Of a stretch of 64,000 bases of DNA, positions 49,796 to 62,600 are shown one piece after another. Under the pieces are notes generated by a model, which made no database searches, was not told the DNA's origin, and saw only the letters and a program-made list of their open reading frames with translations. Numbering within the stretch: position 1 is the first letter of the stretch; each line of letters opens with the position of its first letter. Origin of the DNA: Phaeoceros laevis. Taxonomy: Eukaryota > Anthocerotophyta > Anthocerotopsida > Notothyladales. The translations under genes were made by a program, and so were the position numbers. The stretch lies in assembly GCA_049999765.1 (NCBI GenBank), contig JBNGIQ010008893.1:1-64000 (forward strand), read 5' to 3'.

Positions 49796-52450
49796 ATGGC
49801 GTTCAAGCCGACCTGGGCCCGGTTGCATGGCCTCTTCGGAGACAGAGATGCTTCTCCTATGCGCAAGGCTGCTGGATCCGGCTCTCCCGTAACCCCGCCA
49901 CCTCCCACCACTGTGCAAGACTGGGATTGGGATCTCCCTCCTGCTGTCGGGCTTCCTGCCTCAGATGCTGGTGCGGAAGAAGCCTTGCCAGCTGATTCCA
50001 GGGATTCCTCATTGACACTGCGGGAGCGGAGAATTGCGCTGGAGGAAGATGTTGCCGCGCTGCGCAAGACGCTGTCGCAGGAAGGCAACATCCACAGGGC
50101 TTTGGAGCGGGCCTTGAGAAGAGCTGCTGGCATTCTTCCCCGTCTTCCACCCTACGTCCCCCTAGAGACGCGTGAGCTTCTTGCGGAAGTGGCATTGCTG
50201 GAGGAGGAAGTGACGCACCTTGAAGATCATGTGGTTTTTCTCCGGGAGGATTTGTACAAAGAAGCCCTGCTTTTCTCTTCTGCGACTCAGAGACTCCCGG
50301 GTGCCAAAGGGAAGCCGCCGAAGAGGAGGGAAGGACCGAGGAGTGCTGCCTCTGAAAGTGAGCAAGAGTCTGCATCCTCAGCCGTTGCTCCCGTTGATGT
50401 AGAGCAAGAGGAGCTCCAGACCAGGATTCTTGCTGCGCCTGGAAGACAGGAGGGTGATGTCGCAGTTCCTGAAGTCCTGCAGCAGGATGCTGGTCCTGAA
50501 GTCCGGCAGCAGGATTCTGGTCCTGAAGACAGGCAGCAAGATGGTGTTGTCCCTTCTCAAGCAGAGGAGCAGCCCGGCAGCAGCGGTGTCAGTGCTCCTG
50601 ATGTCAAGCAAGAGCCTGACCTTGAGGTTGTTACTGATCAAAGTACGAAGGAAGTATGTTCACAGTCTGACGTTGAATTATGTGATGTTGATGTGGCTGA
50701 TGTCAAGCGAGGGCCGAGAAAGGATTCCGTGGTTGCCAGATTGCTCCAAACAGGTGGAAAGCCTCAGGCAGCTGGAACCGCCAGGCCTCAGCCAGTTCGA
50801 GCTGCAGCCAAGTCCGATGCGGGGTCAAGTAAGACGCAGAAGCGACAGCCAAGGAGGACAGCTGAAGGCTCTGCTGGCAACAAAACTTCGCAGAAGCCGT
50901 CTGGAGAAGGTAAAGTGGTCACCACAGCAAAGTATGCCTCCAGTCGTCACCAATCTTCGGGGCAGGTGTCACAGAAGGTAACACCAAGGCCCCTTCCATG
51001 CCCCCCAACTGCAGCTTCCACTATCAAGGGCAGCCAGAGTGTGGTGAAACCGCAGAACAGACTCGCAGAGCCGAAGGCTCAGCGGAGTCGGGACAGTAGA
51101 GTAGAGAAGGAAAACCGTGGCGCGGCACCGGCCAAGAATCTCAAGCAGTTGCCACAAACAGCAACCTCCAAAGTTCAGCCATCTTCTGGATCACAGAAGG
51201 TTTCTGTAGCGTCCGCGGGGACACCATCGGCAACTCCAGCAGCCACTCCTAAGGTGTCTCCTTCAGCAACTCCGTCAGTAACTCCTGCAGCAACTCCATC
51301 AGTCACTCCTGCAGCAACTCCATCAGCCACCCCAGCAGCGACTCCATCCGCTTCACCAGCAGGATCTCCCAAGTTGGTCCCTCTGTCAGGAGCAGCCACT
51401 CCCAAGTTCCAGCCGCTGTCATCTGCTTACCTACAGGATGGAGTGAAGTCGGAGGCAAACAAATTGTCTGAGGAGATGGTGAACTGCCTGATGGACATAT
51501 ACTGCAAGCTAGCTGGAATCTCTTCAGTCTCAGATGTTGATGCGTCCTCCGTTATGTCAAGATCCACATATGCATCAAGCTCAAGTTCTCGCAGCTTAGG
51601 ATCTCCTGGTGACAGTGCTGGCTTCTCAGCGTTTCCTGGTGACATGGAGACCGATCCCTACGGTGTGATCTGTGAAGGCAGGGCAAGGGATATAGGCTCT
51701 TATGCAGATTTTCGGGAGATTACAGCAGCATCCTTCGACCACAGCCGTGTTCCAGCGTCTGCAGCTCTTTACCGCCGGCACAGAGTGCTTTTGAAGAAGC
51801 TCAGCGTGGTGAACCTCCGGGGTCTGACACACCAGCAGAAGCTGGCTTTCTGGATCAACACCTACAATGTGTGTATGATGCATGCTTTCCTCGAGCACGG
51901 TGTCCCTTCAAGCCCGCACAAGACCTTCGCCCTGATGCGGAAGGCGGCAGTCAATGTGGGAGGATACCTGCTGAATCCTCTCACCATCGAGCACTTCATT
52001 CTCCGCCTGCCCTCCCAGTCCAGGCAAGCCAACACGGACAACCTCAACTCCGGCAACGATGCCAGCCAGCAGAGCGCCTACGCCCTGCAATGGCCGGAGC
52101 CATTGGTGACCTTTGCCTTGAGTTGTGGCAGCAGATCTTCCCCTGCAGTGCGGGTCTACACTCCGGCGGACGTGGACGCGGAGCTTGAAGCAGCCAAGCG
52201 GGACTACCTGGAGGCCGCCGTCGGCATAACAATAGACAACAAGATTGTCATCCCTAAGCTGTTGGAGTGGTATCTACGGGACTTTGCCAAGGATGCGCAC
52301 TCTCTGATGGAATGGATATGCGAGCAGCTTCCTCCACCGCTTCAAGAAGCAGCTCAGGAGTGTGTTGAGCGGGTGGAGACTGATGATCTGCCACACCACA
52401 TCGAAGTGATGCCTTACGACTTCGACTTCCGCTACCTGTTTGCTTGCTAG
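49796..52450 (+). CDS. MIP1-type leucine zipper + DUF547 protein
   Basis: A single exon of 884 residues. Residues about 74-160 form a leucine-zipper region of the ternary-complex-factor MIP1 type (LTLRERRIALEEDVAALRKT, then LEEEVTHLEDHVVFLREDLY). The middle (about 165-560) is low complexity and hydrophilic, with QQD-type repeats (about 220-245). A Thr/Pro tract of ATPS(V/A)TPA units lies near 51230-51360. The C-terminal DUF547 domain (about 635-800) shows LRGLTHQQKLAFWINTYNVC, FALMRKAAVNVGGYLLNPLT, IEHFILRLP and TFALSCGSRSSPAVRVY. It ends in a conserved tail (VEVMPYDFDFRYLF-like). Plant DUF547 proteins of this build are common; some bind MADS factors or affect wax and stomatal traits, but no biochemical activity is settled. 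Homologues usually have introns; this copy has none. Confidence 0.92.
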   Translation: MAFKPTWARLHGLFGDRDASPMRKAAGSGSPVTPPPPTTVQDWDWDLPPAVGLPASDAGAEEALPADSRDSSLTLRERRIALEEDVAALRKTLSQEGNIHRALERALRRAAGILPRLPPYVPLETRELLAEVALLEEEVTHLEDHVVFLREDLYKEALLFSSATQRLPGAKGKPPKRREGPRSAASESEQESASSAVAPVDVEQEELQTRILAAPGRQEGDVAVPEVLQQDAGPEVRQQDSGPEDRQQDGVVPSQAEEQPGSSGVSAPDVKQEPDLEVVTDQSTKEVCSQSDVELCDVDVADVKRGPRKDSVVARLLQTGGKPQAAGTARPQPVRAAAKSDAGSSKTQKRQPRRTAEGSAGNKTSQKPSGEGKVVTTAKYASSRHQSSGQVSQKVTPRPLPCPPTAASTIKGSQSVVKPQNRLAEPKAQRSRDSRVEKENRGAAPAKNLKQLPQTATSKVQPSSGSQKVSVASAGTPSATPAATPKVSPSATPSVTPAATPSVTPAATPSATPAATPSASPAGSPKLVPLSGAATPKFQPLSSAYLQDGVKSEANKLSEEMVNCLMDIYCKLAGISSVSDVDASSVMSRSTYASSSSSRSLGSPGDSAGFSAFPGDMETDPYGVICEGRARDIGSYADFREITAASFDHSRVPASAALYRRHRVLLKKLSVVNLRGLTHQQKLAFWINTYNVCMMHAFLEHGVPSSPHKTFALMRKAAVNVGGYLLNPLTIEHFILRLPSQSRQANTDNLNSGNDASQQSAYALQWPEPLVTFALSCGSRSSPAVRVYTPADVDAELEAAKRDYLEAAVGITIDNKIVIPKLLEWYLRDFAKDAHSLMEWICEQLPPPLQEAAQECVERVETDDLPHHIEVMPYDFDFRYLFAC

Positions 52451-53676
52451 CTAGATCAGGCCTCCCCCGCTCTCCTCATCATCCTGTAATTTTACCTCTT
52501 GGTTTTTGACGCTCGAAGATGTGCATTCCCGTTTGCATGTTCTTGTGCCTAGTCGCAGTGAATGTCTGTGATTTTAGACTGCCTTTTAGGGTCCAGCAAG
52601 ACCAATGACCATGCTCCAGAGGACTAAATAGAGTGCAAACTGGTGTCTCAGCTGTACAATGCCTGTACCAATGGTCCGCAAGGGGATTCTTCCCTGTTAT
52701 TTGAGGCCTCGCCGCCCTCCCATACCAAATGAAGTACGCCTTTCTATGAAGTAAGATATTCCAAAAGAATTGTTGTCAAACAATTGTCACAGAAGAACTG
52801 TTGTCAACTGGCACTCACCAAGCTCCTGTATCTGTCCTCAGCAAAGCAATTGTGAATTGTGCCTGACACCTTCAATACATGCTTGGAACCAAAGGTGATG
52901 GAAGTAGACTATCATATATGGAAGACACTTCAAGTAGGAGGAGCCTGAATGATGACGTGGTTGTGTGAACTGGTAAAACTACTTGTATGTAATAACTACC
53001 TACAACAGATATTTGGAATTTTGGACTCTTTCCGCAACTGTGCGCATTCGGACATGGTAGCCACGTCAGTAGGGATGTTTCGGATGCGGAAAACCGGCAG
53101 TAGCCCTTAGCTTAGACCGAGGGTTGCCGAGTGCCGGTGCACAGTGCCTTGACACAAGGTAGCCTTCCTCGGGCCCTTCATTGTCCGATTTGGCACGAGG
53201 GAGTGGGCGAAGCTGCTGTTCCACCTTCCGCATGCACCGGCATCCTACATAGCCAATTCGCATTTTAGCTGGAGAGTACTGACTGCAGCGGCATTCCTCC
53301 AGGGCTCTCCCGGTTCCGCTCCGCGGGGCTGTACAGACATCTGAGGGGAACCCGGACGCCTGTCGCAGGTCAGCCCAAAGCAAAGGGCATTGGTTGTGTC
53401 TGTGTGCTCCGGTTGTGTATGCGTGGTTGTCTTGTGTGGGATAAGCTTCACCTATCTGGCTTGGTTTGAATTTTTGTGCGCTGTGCGGGTCCTTGTTGAA
53501 AGGCAGACAGCAATTGGCTGTCGTCTGATAGTGATTCTCGAGGCCTGCAATTGTATTCGCAACAGAACATCTAGCGAATGCTCCTATTGATCCCTGCTGC
53601 ACGCTGCAAACTGTGATTTTCTTGTAGGGCTGGAACTTTGCGCTTGAAGCACCCAAGGAGCTGTGACTGCATCACA
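52451..53676. other. Intergenic
   Basis: The stretch holds the DUF547 3' region and the transaldolase upstream region. The minus strand is open at 53066-53656, but without motifs and largely over the transaldolase leader. No gene was recognised. Confidence 0.55.
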
Positions 53677-55655
53677 ATGGAAGCTTGTGTGGGCGGGGTG
53701 TATCTGGCTTCACCTGGCAGGGCAGGCCAGGTGGAGGCAGCTGATATCGCTAATACTCTCAGCGGTACTAGCCGGTTTGACCTGCCTAGGCGCTCACTGA
53801 GGATGGAGCGACCGTTATTTACTGCATCAGCAACTCCGAGGTAGGTGATTCTGCTTTGCGGACCTGAAGCCTTCAAATTGGTTTAAGACAATGTTTTAAA
53901 GCGTTCATGATGTCAACTTGCTTCTAGGTTGCGGTGCATGGTTCTTGAAACTCAAAAGCAATCAGCAAAGAAGACGCTTCTCCACGAGCTGTACGAGCAG
54001 GAAAAGCAGAGTCCCTGGTATGACAATCTCAGGCGGCCTGTCACCACTCTGCAGCCTTTCATTGATAATGGGATTCGGGGGGTGACAAGTAATCCCACGG
54101 TGCGCTCCTGTCGGGTCGACTATTTTGGTACTTTTGCATAGAATTATACATGTTAGTGCTGCTGCAATATGTTAGCAAGATGTCTCTCGTCCTGTTGTTA
54201 GCAAGGTTTACAGTCATTTTAAGAGTGATGGCCCTTACAACTTAGCATTGGAATACTGGTGGATCTACCAGGAGCTTAATGTCTTATTTTTAAAACGGAA
54301 CTGCAGATCTTCCAGAAGGCCATATCATCTTCAAATGCCTACGACGAACAGTTCCGGTAACTGCTCACTGGTTCACAGCTTGGGAGAGATGTGTGCTTAG
54401 GAGCTTGCTGTAAATCCGGAGTTTGACTTGGTGACTAAACTGCAGCCAGCTCATTGAGGAGGGGAGAACTGTTGAAGAGGCATATTGGGGTTTGGTTGTG
54501 AAGGACATCCAAGATGCTGCAGAGCTGTTCCGACCCATTTATGATGAAAGCAAAGGGGGAGATGGTTTCATATCTGTTGAAGTATCACCAAGACTTGCGA
54601 ATGAAAATGAAGAGACAGTGGAGGCAGCACGATGGCTGCACAAAGTGGTCAACCGTCCAAATGTGTACATCAAAATCCCAGCCACATCGGAGTGCGTTCC
54701 CTCAGTCAAGGCTGTGATATCGCTTGGAATCAGTGTGAATGTTACTGTAAGTAGTCTTTCACTATTTGTTTACTACTAAGGGTAGAAAGGTCTCAGCTTT
54801 GTATTTGGATACGCCCTCTCACAGCTATTGAGGTGTCTCTATCAGCTTATATTCTCTCTGCCCCGGTATGAAGATGTCATAGACGCATACATCGAAGGGC
54901 TTGAAGCTCTGGACAGGTCAGACTTGTCTGGAGTGTCTAGTGTTGCATCCTTCTTTGTCAGCCGAGTAGATACCCTGGTGGATAAAAGACTGGAAGCAAT
55001 TGGGACAGAGGAGGCACTTGCACTTCGGGGCAAGGTATGTATGTCTATCCAGGTTCACAATGCGGTGAATTTGTTACCAGTGGTTCCAGCTCATTCTGCA
55101 CACTTTCCCTTTCTCCACAGGCTGCCCTTGCACAAGCTGCTTTGGCTTTCAAATTGTATGTGACCAAATTTTCCGGTCCCCGCTGGGAAGCTCTTGAGAA
55201 ACGTGGGGCGAGGAAACAGAGACTGCTTTGGGCATCTACTGGTGTGAAAAATCCAGCATATCCAGACACTCTCTACGTCTCACCGTTAATTGGCCCTGAC
55301 ACTGTAAGTTTCCATATCTCAAATGAAGCACAGTTGGGTATCTGATTCAGAACTGCGGTTTGTAAGACAAAGATGACTCTGGTTCTACTGAACTGATTTG
55401 TCAACGTACGCGTGCTAGGTAAATACGATGCCCGATGTTGCAGTGGAAGCATTCCTGGACCATGGAGTTGTGTCGAGAACTATAGATGCTAACCTGGAGG
55501 AGGCTGAGGCCGTGTACAAGAAAGTGGAAGAACTGGGCATTCTCTGGTCAGATGTCAGCTCGTTGTTGGAGGTGGAGGGTGTGGGCTCCTTCAAGAACAG
55601 TTTTGATGACCTTCTGGGGACCTTGGACAAAAAGAGCACTGCACTGAAGAACTAG
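53677..55655 (+). CDS. Transaldolase, probably plastid
   Basis: Seven in-phase exons: 53677-53840, 53928-54099, 54307-54356, 54446-54746, 54846-55034, 55121-55303 and 55419-55655, giving 431 residues. The enzyme moves a dihydroxyacetone unit between sugar phosphates in the pentose phosphate pathway through a Schiff-base lysine. Family marks are [50 protein letters not shown] (with the active-site Lys), [38 protein letters not shown] and [18 protein letters not shown]. The first 55 or so residues, rich in Ala, Ser and Arg with few acidic residues, look like a transit peptide; localisation is inferred. Length and order match plant TRA2-type enzymes (about 438 residues). Confidence 0.95.
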
Positions 55656-56372
55656 GTCTGCTCTAGGTACGAGTGTGTTGTAGTTGGGCCGCTGGCAGGC
55701 ATGCCATTTCGACACCCAAAGCATGCCGAATTGAGTAGCTGCGAAGGAAAGCATCATAAAGGGTGCTTGCAGGATGTACTGTTGTCTGCAATAAAGGTTG
55801 TTCAGGCTTCTCTTATGTTCCAGTGCACACTGTTTGTAGCCTGGTCTGGGATTGTCATCGTGTGCGCGTGTGCGCAGCGAGCTGTCCTGCTACTTCTCTG
55901 TCGTCCCGATTATGTACCTCATGCCGCATGCATCCTGTGTGCTAGCAGGATGGACGGGATATTTGGGAACGAAGGCATTCCATTTCACCTCTCTCCTGCG
56001 AGGCGGGGTGTGAAAACGGGTGCCCCACCAACTCCACCAACACCTGTGGCTGGGGAGGGGCAATCAGCCCGGCAGCCTTATTGTACCATCACAAAGCGTT
56101 GCAGATAATGCTACAAATCCATAGCTGCTTGGTTACCCGGTAGCCCAGGTACGCCCCCAAGCAAGGGACTTCCAACTTCCAGTGCCGAAGCTGCGGGAAC
56201 TCGCCGAAGCTGGTGCGTTCTGGCTCGGCCTGCCTTTACTCCTCTCTCTCTCTCCACTTCTTTGTGTGCTCGCTGGACCACAGTGCGTCTTCCGCTTTCT
56301 CTCTTCCGTGCCAGCCATGCGTCCGGGCAGCATGGAGGTCGGGAACGCTATCCTGGGTCGCAATTCCGGGGC
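55656..56372. other. Intergenic
   Basis: The stretch holds the transaldolase 3' region and, at its end, a CT-rich patch (about 56230-56310) that could be a leader for the small gene after it. No other feature was seen. Confidence 0.5.
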
Positions 56373-56814
56373 ATGCGCGCCGTGACTATGCCGGAGCTTG
56401 GCGCTTCTTGCACTGGTACAGTCAGGCCTGCAATTGCTTCACTGGCAGTGGATGCAGATGGGAGAGTGATTCATCACGAGGCGCGTAAGACAACCGAATT
56501 TCGGTTTTTTTCCTTGGGGCCTGGATCTCGCCTCTGCAGGTGACGCCTGCTTTGCTTCTCCGCTCCTGCTCATGCTCCTGCTCTCACATGCCGGTTTGCC
56601 GTCCCGCTTGGGATGTGGAATTGTGCTGTGCTCTGCCTGCTCTGAATCTTGCGGGGTTAAACCATTCCCTTGCCTTGGTGAGTGTTATGCCGCGGGCGTA
56701 CAGGTGTTTACTATACAAGCTGCTGATTGCGTTCTCAGGGGCAGGGATTCTTATGATGTACAGCTGCTGTTTGCCTCAGGACGGATAATTAGCCTTGCCT
56801 ACAAACAGTTTTAG
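56373..56814 (+). CDS. Possible small two-exon gene, 80 residues, function unknown
   Basis: An ATG frame at 56373-56539 reads MRAVTMPELGASCTG..., including RPAIASLAVDADGRVIHHEA. It ends at a GTGACG donor in phase 2. A CAG acceptor at 56737-56738 in the same phase joins GRDSYDVQLLFASGRIISLA and a stop at 56812-56814. The phases and the coding look of both halves support a real gene, but no family was recognised and the 199-nt intron is unproven. An alternative is read-through of short unrelated frames. Confidence 0.4.
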
Positions 56815-57249
56815 AGGCTTTATCCGTCACAATTGAAAGCCCCACCGCTCTCTTGTTAACCGCTCTAAGGATTCGTGTGAAGTTAATCTTTTGGGGACGT
56901 ACTCGTTAGCGATGAATTTTTGTGGATGGTGCGGGATGTTGGAAGAAGGTCCTGGTTCATGGGTTCTTGACCTGTGTTTTACTTCGTAGCTGTCAATCTC
57001 CTACTGCCTTCATGAACAACCTGCACAGAACAAGGGTGGGACAAAAAAAATTGGAGTATTCGGTACTGGTCCTTGTTCTTTGACAAGGGGTCTACTGACG
57101 TTGCCCTAGCCTTGTGTACCTTCCAGCGAGTCAGTTCTGATGTGTATTGTCTTGTTTAACGACTTGGTGTTAGTCAGGGGCTCTCGAAGCTTGTAGAGCA
57201 AGGTCGGTTTTGTTTTTGCACTAAACACCTGGTCAATCAGGTCTTCAGA
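56815..57249. other. Intergenic
   Basis: Upstream region of the F-box/Kelch gene. It is T-rich near the end, and no gene was recognised. Confidence 0.55.
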
Positions 57250-58368
57250 ATGGCGATGGCTTCCCGTGAAAACAGCAAGAGACCAAAGGAGGAGATTGGA
57301 AGGGGCCTGATTCCTGCATTACCGGATGAGCTCGGCTTGCTTTGTCTGGCTCATGTTCCACGATCTCACCATTGTGCCTTGAGTGCTGTGTGTCGGAGCT
57401 GGAGAGAACTTCTGAGAAGCAAATACTTTTATGAGGCCAGAAGGAATCTTCGTCTTTCGGAGGAGTGGCTCTACCTGTGGACACAAGATTCATGCAATGT
57501 GTGGCATGGGTTTGATCCAGCAGCCAACAAGTGGTTTGAGCTACCCCCACTTCCGGATGAACACAGGACAGCGTTGAGTTCTGCTTCGGCAGTGGTGGAG
57601 GGAAAGTTGTTTGTTATAGGAGGCCAACTTGACAGCGGGCGTGCTTGCAACTATGTCTCTTACTTCGACGTACAAAGTTATCGTTGGCATTTGGCAGCAT
57701 CTTTGAACATTGCTCGAGCAAAGTGCATGGCTGGTGTTGTTAATAATCAACTTTATGTTGTGGGGGGTTCTGCCGAGAAAGACTGTCCTGGAGCCACGGC
57801 TGAAGTTTATGATCCTGTCAGCAACAAGTGGAGATTGATTGCAAGCATGAAGGAGCCCATGGAGCTGTATGATAGTGCTGTCTTGGGTGGCAAGTTCTAT
57901 GTTGTAAATTCGTCAAGCGAAAATCTTGTGGGGCTGGTATATGATCCTCAAGTGGACGAGTGGGTTGATATGGCAAATGGCTTGAATACAGGCTGGCAGT
58001 CGAAGACAGCTGCTCTCAACGGCAAGCTATACGCAGTAGGTGACTCTCACTCTTCAGATGGTAAAAATGAGATATCTGTGTATAATGCGAGTAAAGACTA
58101 CTGGGAATCAATCAAGGGGGTTCTTGATGACAATGCGCCGGTGCTGTCATGGGGCCCAGAGCTGGTCAGCCTTGGTGGTCGACTTTGCATTGTGGGTACT
58201 GCAGGTCTTCAACCCCTACTTGGGCCTAGCAGAGCAGCCGTTGCAGTAGTGGAGATTAACGATTCGCCGAAGCCCACTGCTTCTCTGAGGTTCTATGAGG
58301 ATATTACAGGGAAAATCCAGTTCGCGGATCCATTACCCCGGGGTGCCTGCCAAGTCCTTTCTCTGTAG
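57250..58368 (+). CDS. F-box/Kelch-repeat protein
   Basis: A single exon of 372 residues. The N-terminal F-box (about residues 20-62: LIPALPDELGLLCLAHVPRS, then AVCRSWRELLRSKYFYEAR) should bind SKP1 in an SCF ubiquitin ligase. Kelch repeats follow and would form the substrate-binding propeller: ASAVVEGKLFVIGGQ, AGVVNNQLYVVGGS with AEVYDPVSNKWR, DSAVLGGKFYVVNS and AALNGKLYAVGD. The order and length fit plant F-box/Kelch proteins of the SKIP11/At1g-type group. The target is unknown. Intronless structure is common in this family. Confidence 0.93.
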   Translation: MAMASRENSKRPKEEIGRGLIPALPDELGLLCLAHVPRSHHCALSAVCRSWRELLRSKYFYEARRNLRLSEEWLYLWTQDSCNVWHGFDPAANKWFELPPLPDEHRTALSSASAVVEGKLFVIGGQLDSGRACNYVSYFDVQSYRWHLAASLNIARAKCMAGVVNNQLYVVGGSAEKDCPGATAEVYDPVSNKWRLIASMKEPMELYDSAVLGGKFYVVNSSSENLVGLVYDPQVDEWVDMANGLNTGWQSKTAALNGKLYAVGDSHSSDGKNEISVYNASKDYWESIKGVLDDNAPVLSWGPELVSLGGRLCIVGTAGLQPLLGPSRAAVAVVEINDSPKPTASLRFYEDITGKIQFADPLPRGACQVLSL

Positions 58369-59665
58369 GGACATTGAGCTCTTCCGTGGCATGTATTACA
58401 TGACTGTACATCACGCTTACTGTCTGTTCTTCCAATCCACTCAACAGACTCATTGTCAAGTAAAAATGCTAGGGGCAGCTTCGGATGCAGCACAAGTTTG
58501 TGTCACGGCTTACTGAGTGACACTACTGTATTTTTTCAGTTGGAAGATGATTTCAGTTAGGTCATGGTCGATAGTAGTCGAAAATATCAGCAGAGACAAT
58601 GTGTAGGGGGCTCCTGGTAACCATGCCCAAAGCGATGCACCTTGACTGTAGGTGCCTGCATTACTCAGGTGACACTAAGAACCTCCGCGTTGAAAAGGCA
58701 CCTGCTAGGCTTGGTTCTTCCATGGTGGCAAGAATCACAAGGGGGTTCAGTGTTTCACATATAACAGACTCGCTTCTCAGTACGCACTCCACCGAATCTA
58801 ATCAGGCGCCCTTTTGCCACCAATTGTGTAGGACTACTTCCGTTGCTATGCCAAGAAACTCGTTCAGTATACTGTCCATATTCGTTCATTATATTGTTAT
58901 GTAAAACGAGGAAGGGTGATTTTTAGTGTTCGACGGGGCAACCCAGAACCGCACGGGAAGACAAAAGGCCTGACGAAAAGCTGGGGCCATAGTGAGCAAT
59001 CAAACCTGAGCCCCAGGAACGTTCCTAACGGGCAGGCTCGGGTAGCCTAACCCTGTACTTGGTTCGTACTCTTAACTAATAATGATCAGCCTCACCCACA
59101 CCCACACACAAATTCATGTGCTATTCTCGACTCTCGAGAGCTGATCCAAGGCTATGTCCAAGCAAAGGACGGACAACCAGTACAACGCGTTTTGTTAACT
59201 CTCTCCCTCTCTTCCCGAAGGCTGCTGATGTGACTAAGACTTGTAGAATACAGACAGTTCAACTGCCAAGATTCCAGATGAGCTTCATGGCATGCAAAGG
59301 TACCATAGAAGTCCATATGGCACCTTGAAGTAGGCATGTCTGTCTGGATCGAAGCTGCAACAGGGGATTTTTGAAAATCAGGACCATCTTCTCAAGGATA
59401 TCATTTAAGGTGTACAAACAGAATTTGCATCCAAAATGTGCTGAGGGGGAGATATACATTCTCTGTCCGTCACAGAATCGTCCTGCACCATCTTTACATT
59501 CCAGCAACCATAGTCACACCAACGTGTGCACCATTGACATTAGTCGTCTCAGCAGGAACAGCCTCCCTCCAGTGTTCACAACGAAGGAGGCTTTGCATCT
59601 GCTATCCATTAGTTGCCACCTTGCAGTTCTTGTGAAGAAGAAATCCTTCCACCTACATTTAAAAA
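58369..59665. other. Intergenic, convergent
   Basis: The stretch lies between the 3' ends of the F-box/Kelch (+) and PPR (-) genes. No gene was recognised on either strand. Confidence 0.55.
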
Positions 59666-62600
59666 CTATTGCAGCTTTACATGGATATGTTGACGTTCAG
59701 CATCTTCTTGATCTCCAACTGAGAATGCATGCACATCCCCTTGATTATCGGTCCACCAGCTCTGTCCTTCTTGTTTCCATGCTTGGATATTCACTCTCAT
59801 TGCTTGCATTGCTTTGGCATCCTCCCACATGCAAGCATTCGCATAAATGTTCGCCATGGTAACATATGCTGCGGCATCATTGTTATCCAACCTCACTGCA
59901 TATTCAAATGCCTGCTTACCAATCTCCAGATTATTCCATTTTTGACAAGCTCCCAACAAAGTTTGCCACACCACACGATCAGGCTGAAAAGGCATTGTCT
60001 TGGCTAACAGCATCGCATTGTCCACTTGACCTGCACGGCCAAAAAGATCAATCATGCAAGTGTAGTGCTCCATCCATGGAGTAATGCCAAAGTCTGTGGT
60101 CATAGCGTCAAAGTACTTCTGGCCCTCGTTCACTAGACCCACATGTCTGCACACTGCGAGGACACTAAGAAACGTGATGGCTGTGGGCTGCATTTCTCCT
60201 TGTATCATCTTTTCAAACAAGTCAAGGACGAGTCTACCCTCTCCCTGGTGGGAATATCCTGCAATCAATGCATTCCATGTTACAATATCATTTGTGTCGG
60301 ATGCCTCGAACACCTGCTGTGCATCAACCATGCTTCCGCACTTACTATACATGTCAATAAGACTACTTGCCAGAAATGGATCAGAAACTCCAAGACCGGA
60401 TCCTAAAATCTCAGCATGGATTTCTCTTCCTTTCTCCAGTCCGGCTACAGTAGCGCAAGCCTTCAGAGCACTAACAAACGCCAGGGTATCAGGTATCACC
60501 CCTTCCTGGTGCATCCGTGTATACAATTTGAGAGCCACTTCACCCTCTCCCCCCAGGGCATAGCCCAGAATTATGGCAGTCCAGGAAACCACATTACGAT
60601 GGGGCATCTTCTCAAAGACATGCCTGGCATCCACCAAACACCCACATTTTGCATACACATCTACCAGCATGTTGCCGACAAACATGTCATACCCAAATCT
60701 ACTTTCGTCAACACCTCTATGGATAACTCTGACTCGCTCCAGACAAAAATCTTTCAAACGGTTTCGATCATCTTTATTTGAGTTAACTAAATCCACTAGG
60801 CCACTGCAAGCCTTGAGTGCAGCCACAAATGTTCGGTCATCAGGTACCACCCCTTTATTTTGCATCTGGGCGAACAGGTCCAAAGCCTGTTCACCCTCTT
60901 TCATCTGGGCATACGCTGATATCATGGCAGTCCAGGACACCACATCATGGTTCGGCATGTTATCGAATACGCACCTAGCATCCATAAGACTCCCACTTTT
61001 GGCATATACATCCACTAGCATGGTCCCAACAAATACTGAGGACTGATAGCCACTCTTTCCTATGTGCGAATGGATGGCTCTGACTTGCTCCAAGCACTGC
61101 GTTTTCATACATGTTCCCTCCAAATCGCTCCCTTCTGGCAACGCTGCCAAGCTACTGCAAGCTTTCAGTACACTAACAAAGGTTCGCTCATTGGGGATGA
61201 CACCTTCCTGTTGCATCCGTGCATACAAATCAAGAGCCACTTCGCCCTCTTCCATCACAGCGCATCCCAGGATCATGGCATTCCAGGCAACCACATTTCG
61301 GGAGGGCATGTTCTCAAAAACTTGCCTAGCATCCACCAAGCTCCCACATCTTGCATACACATCCACTAGCATGTTGCCCACAAACACATCTGACCCAAAA
61401 TCCCGGATCAGGATGTCAGAATGAATGACCCTGACTTGCTCCAGGCACTCATTCATCATAAGCTTTGCATCACCACTGTTTGTCTCTTCTGCTGTGACCA
61501 GGCTAATGCATGCCTTCAGTGCACCCACAAATGTGCGGTCATTTGGTACTACGCCTTCCTGTTGCATGCGTGCATACAAACGCAAAGCTTCTTGACCCTC
61601 CTCCATCTGGGCACATCCTAAAATGATAGTATTCCAGGAGACCACGTCACGCCAGGGCATTTTGTCAAAGACACGCCTAGCATCCATCAAGCTCCCACAT
61701 TTCGCATACACATCCACCAGCATGTTTCCAACAAATACATCTGACTCAAACCCACTCCTCACCACATGCACATGGATTTCCCTCACATGCTCTAAGCACT
61801 GATTCTTCCTGGAATTCCAACCACCACTAGCCTTCTCCTTTATTTTGACCAGGCTGCTGCAAGCCTTCAGTGCACCAACAAACGTTCGGTCGTTCGGTAT
61901 CATACCTTCCTGTTGCATCCGTGTGTACAACTGCAGAGCTTCAGCCCCTGCTTCCACCTGGGCATACCCTACAATCATAGCAGTCCAGGAAACCACATTC
62001 CGGTGACGCATCTTCTCAAAAACATGTCTGGCATCTGCCAAGCTCCCACATTTCGCATATGCATCCACCAACATCGTTGCCACAAATACAGCTGACTCAG
62101 ACCCACTCTTCAGTACATCTAAGTGGATCGCTCTAACTTTGTCCAGATATTTCCTATTCACAGCGACTTGATCACCCTCATTCAGTGCTGTCACGCTACG
62201 GCAAGCCTTGAGTGCAGCCACGAAAGTATGGTCGTCAGGTACCACCTCTTCCTCTTGCATTTCGGCATAGAGATGCAAGGCCTTTTCACCATCTTCCATA
62301 TGAGCGTACCCCAAAATCATGGCATTCCAAGAAACCACATTCCGATGTGGCATCCTATCAAAGATACTCCTGGCTTCCACGAGCTTTGCAAATTTTGAGT
62401 ACATATCTACCAGCATGGTGCCCACATATACATCCAGCTCAAATCCACTTTCCACCACATCAGCATGAATTTTCTTACCACTTTCGAGATCATGTAAGGT
62501 ACAGCACGCCTTTAACGCAGCAACAAAGGTGTAGGAGCTAGGTTCCACTCCATCCTTTCGCAATACCTCATATATTCGAAGAGCTTCTCTACCATTTCCA

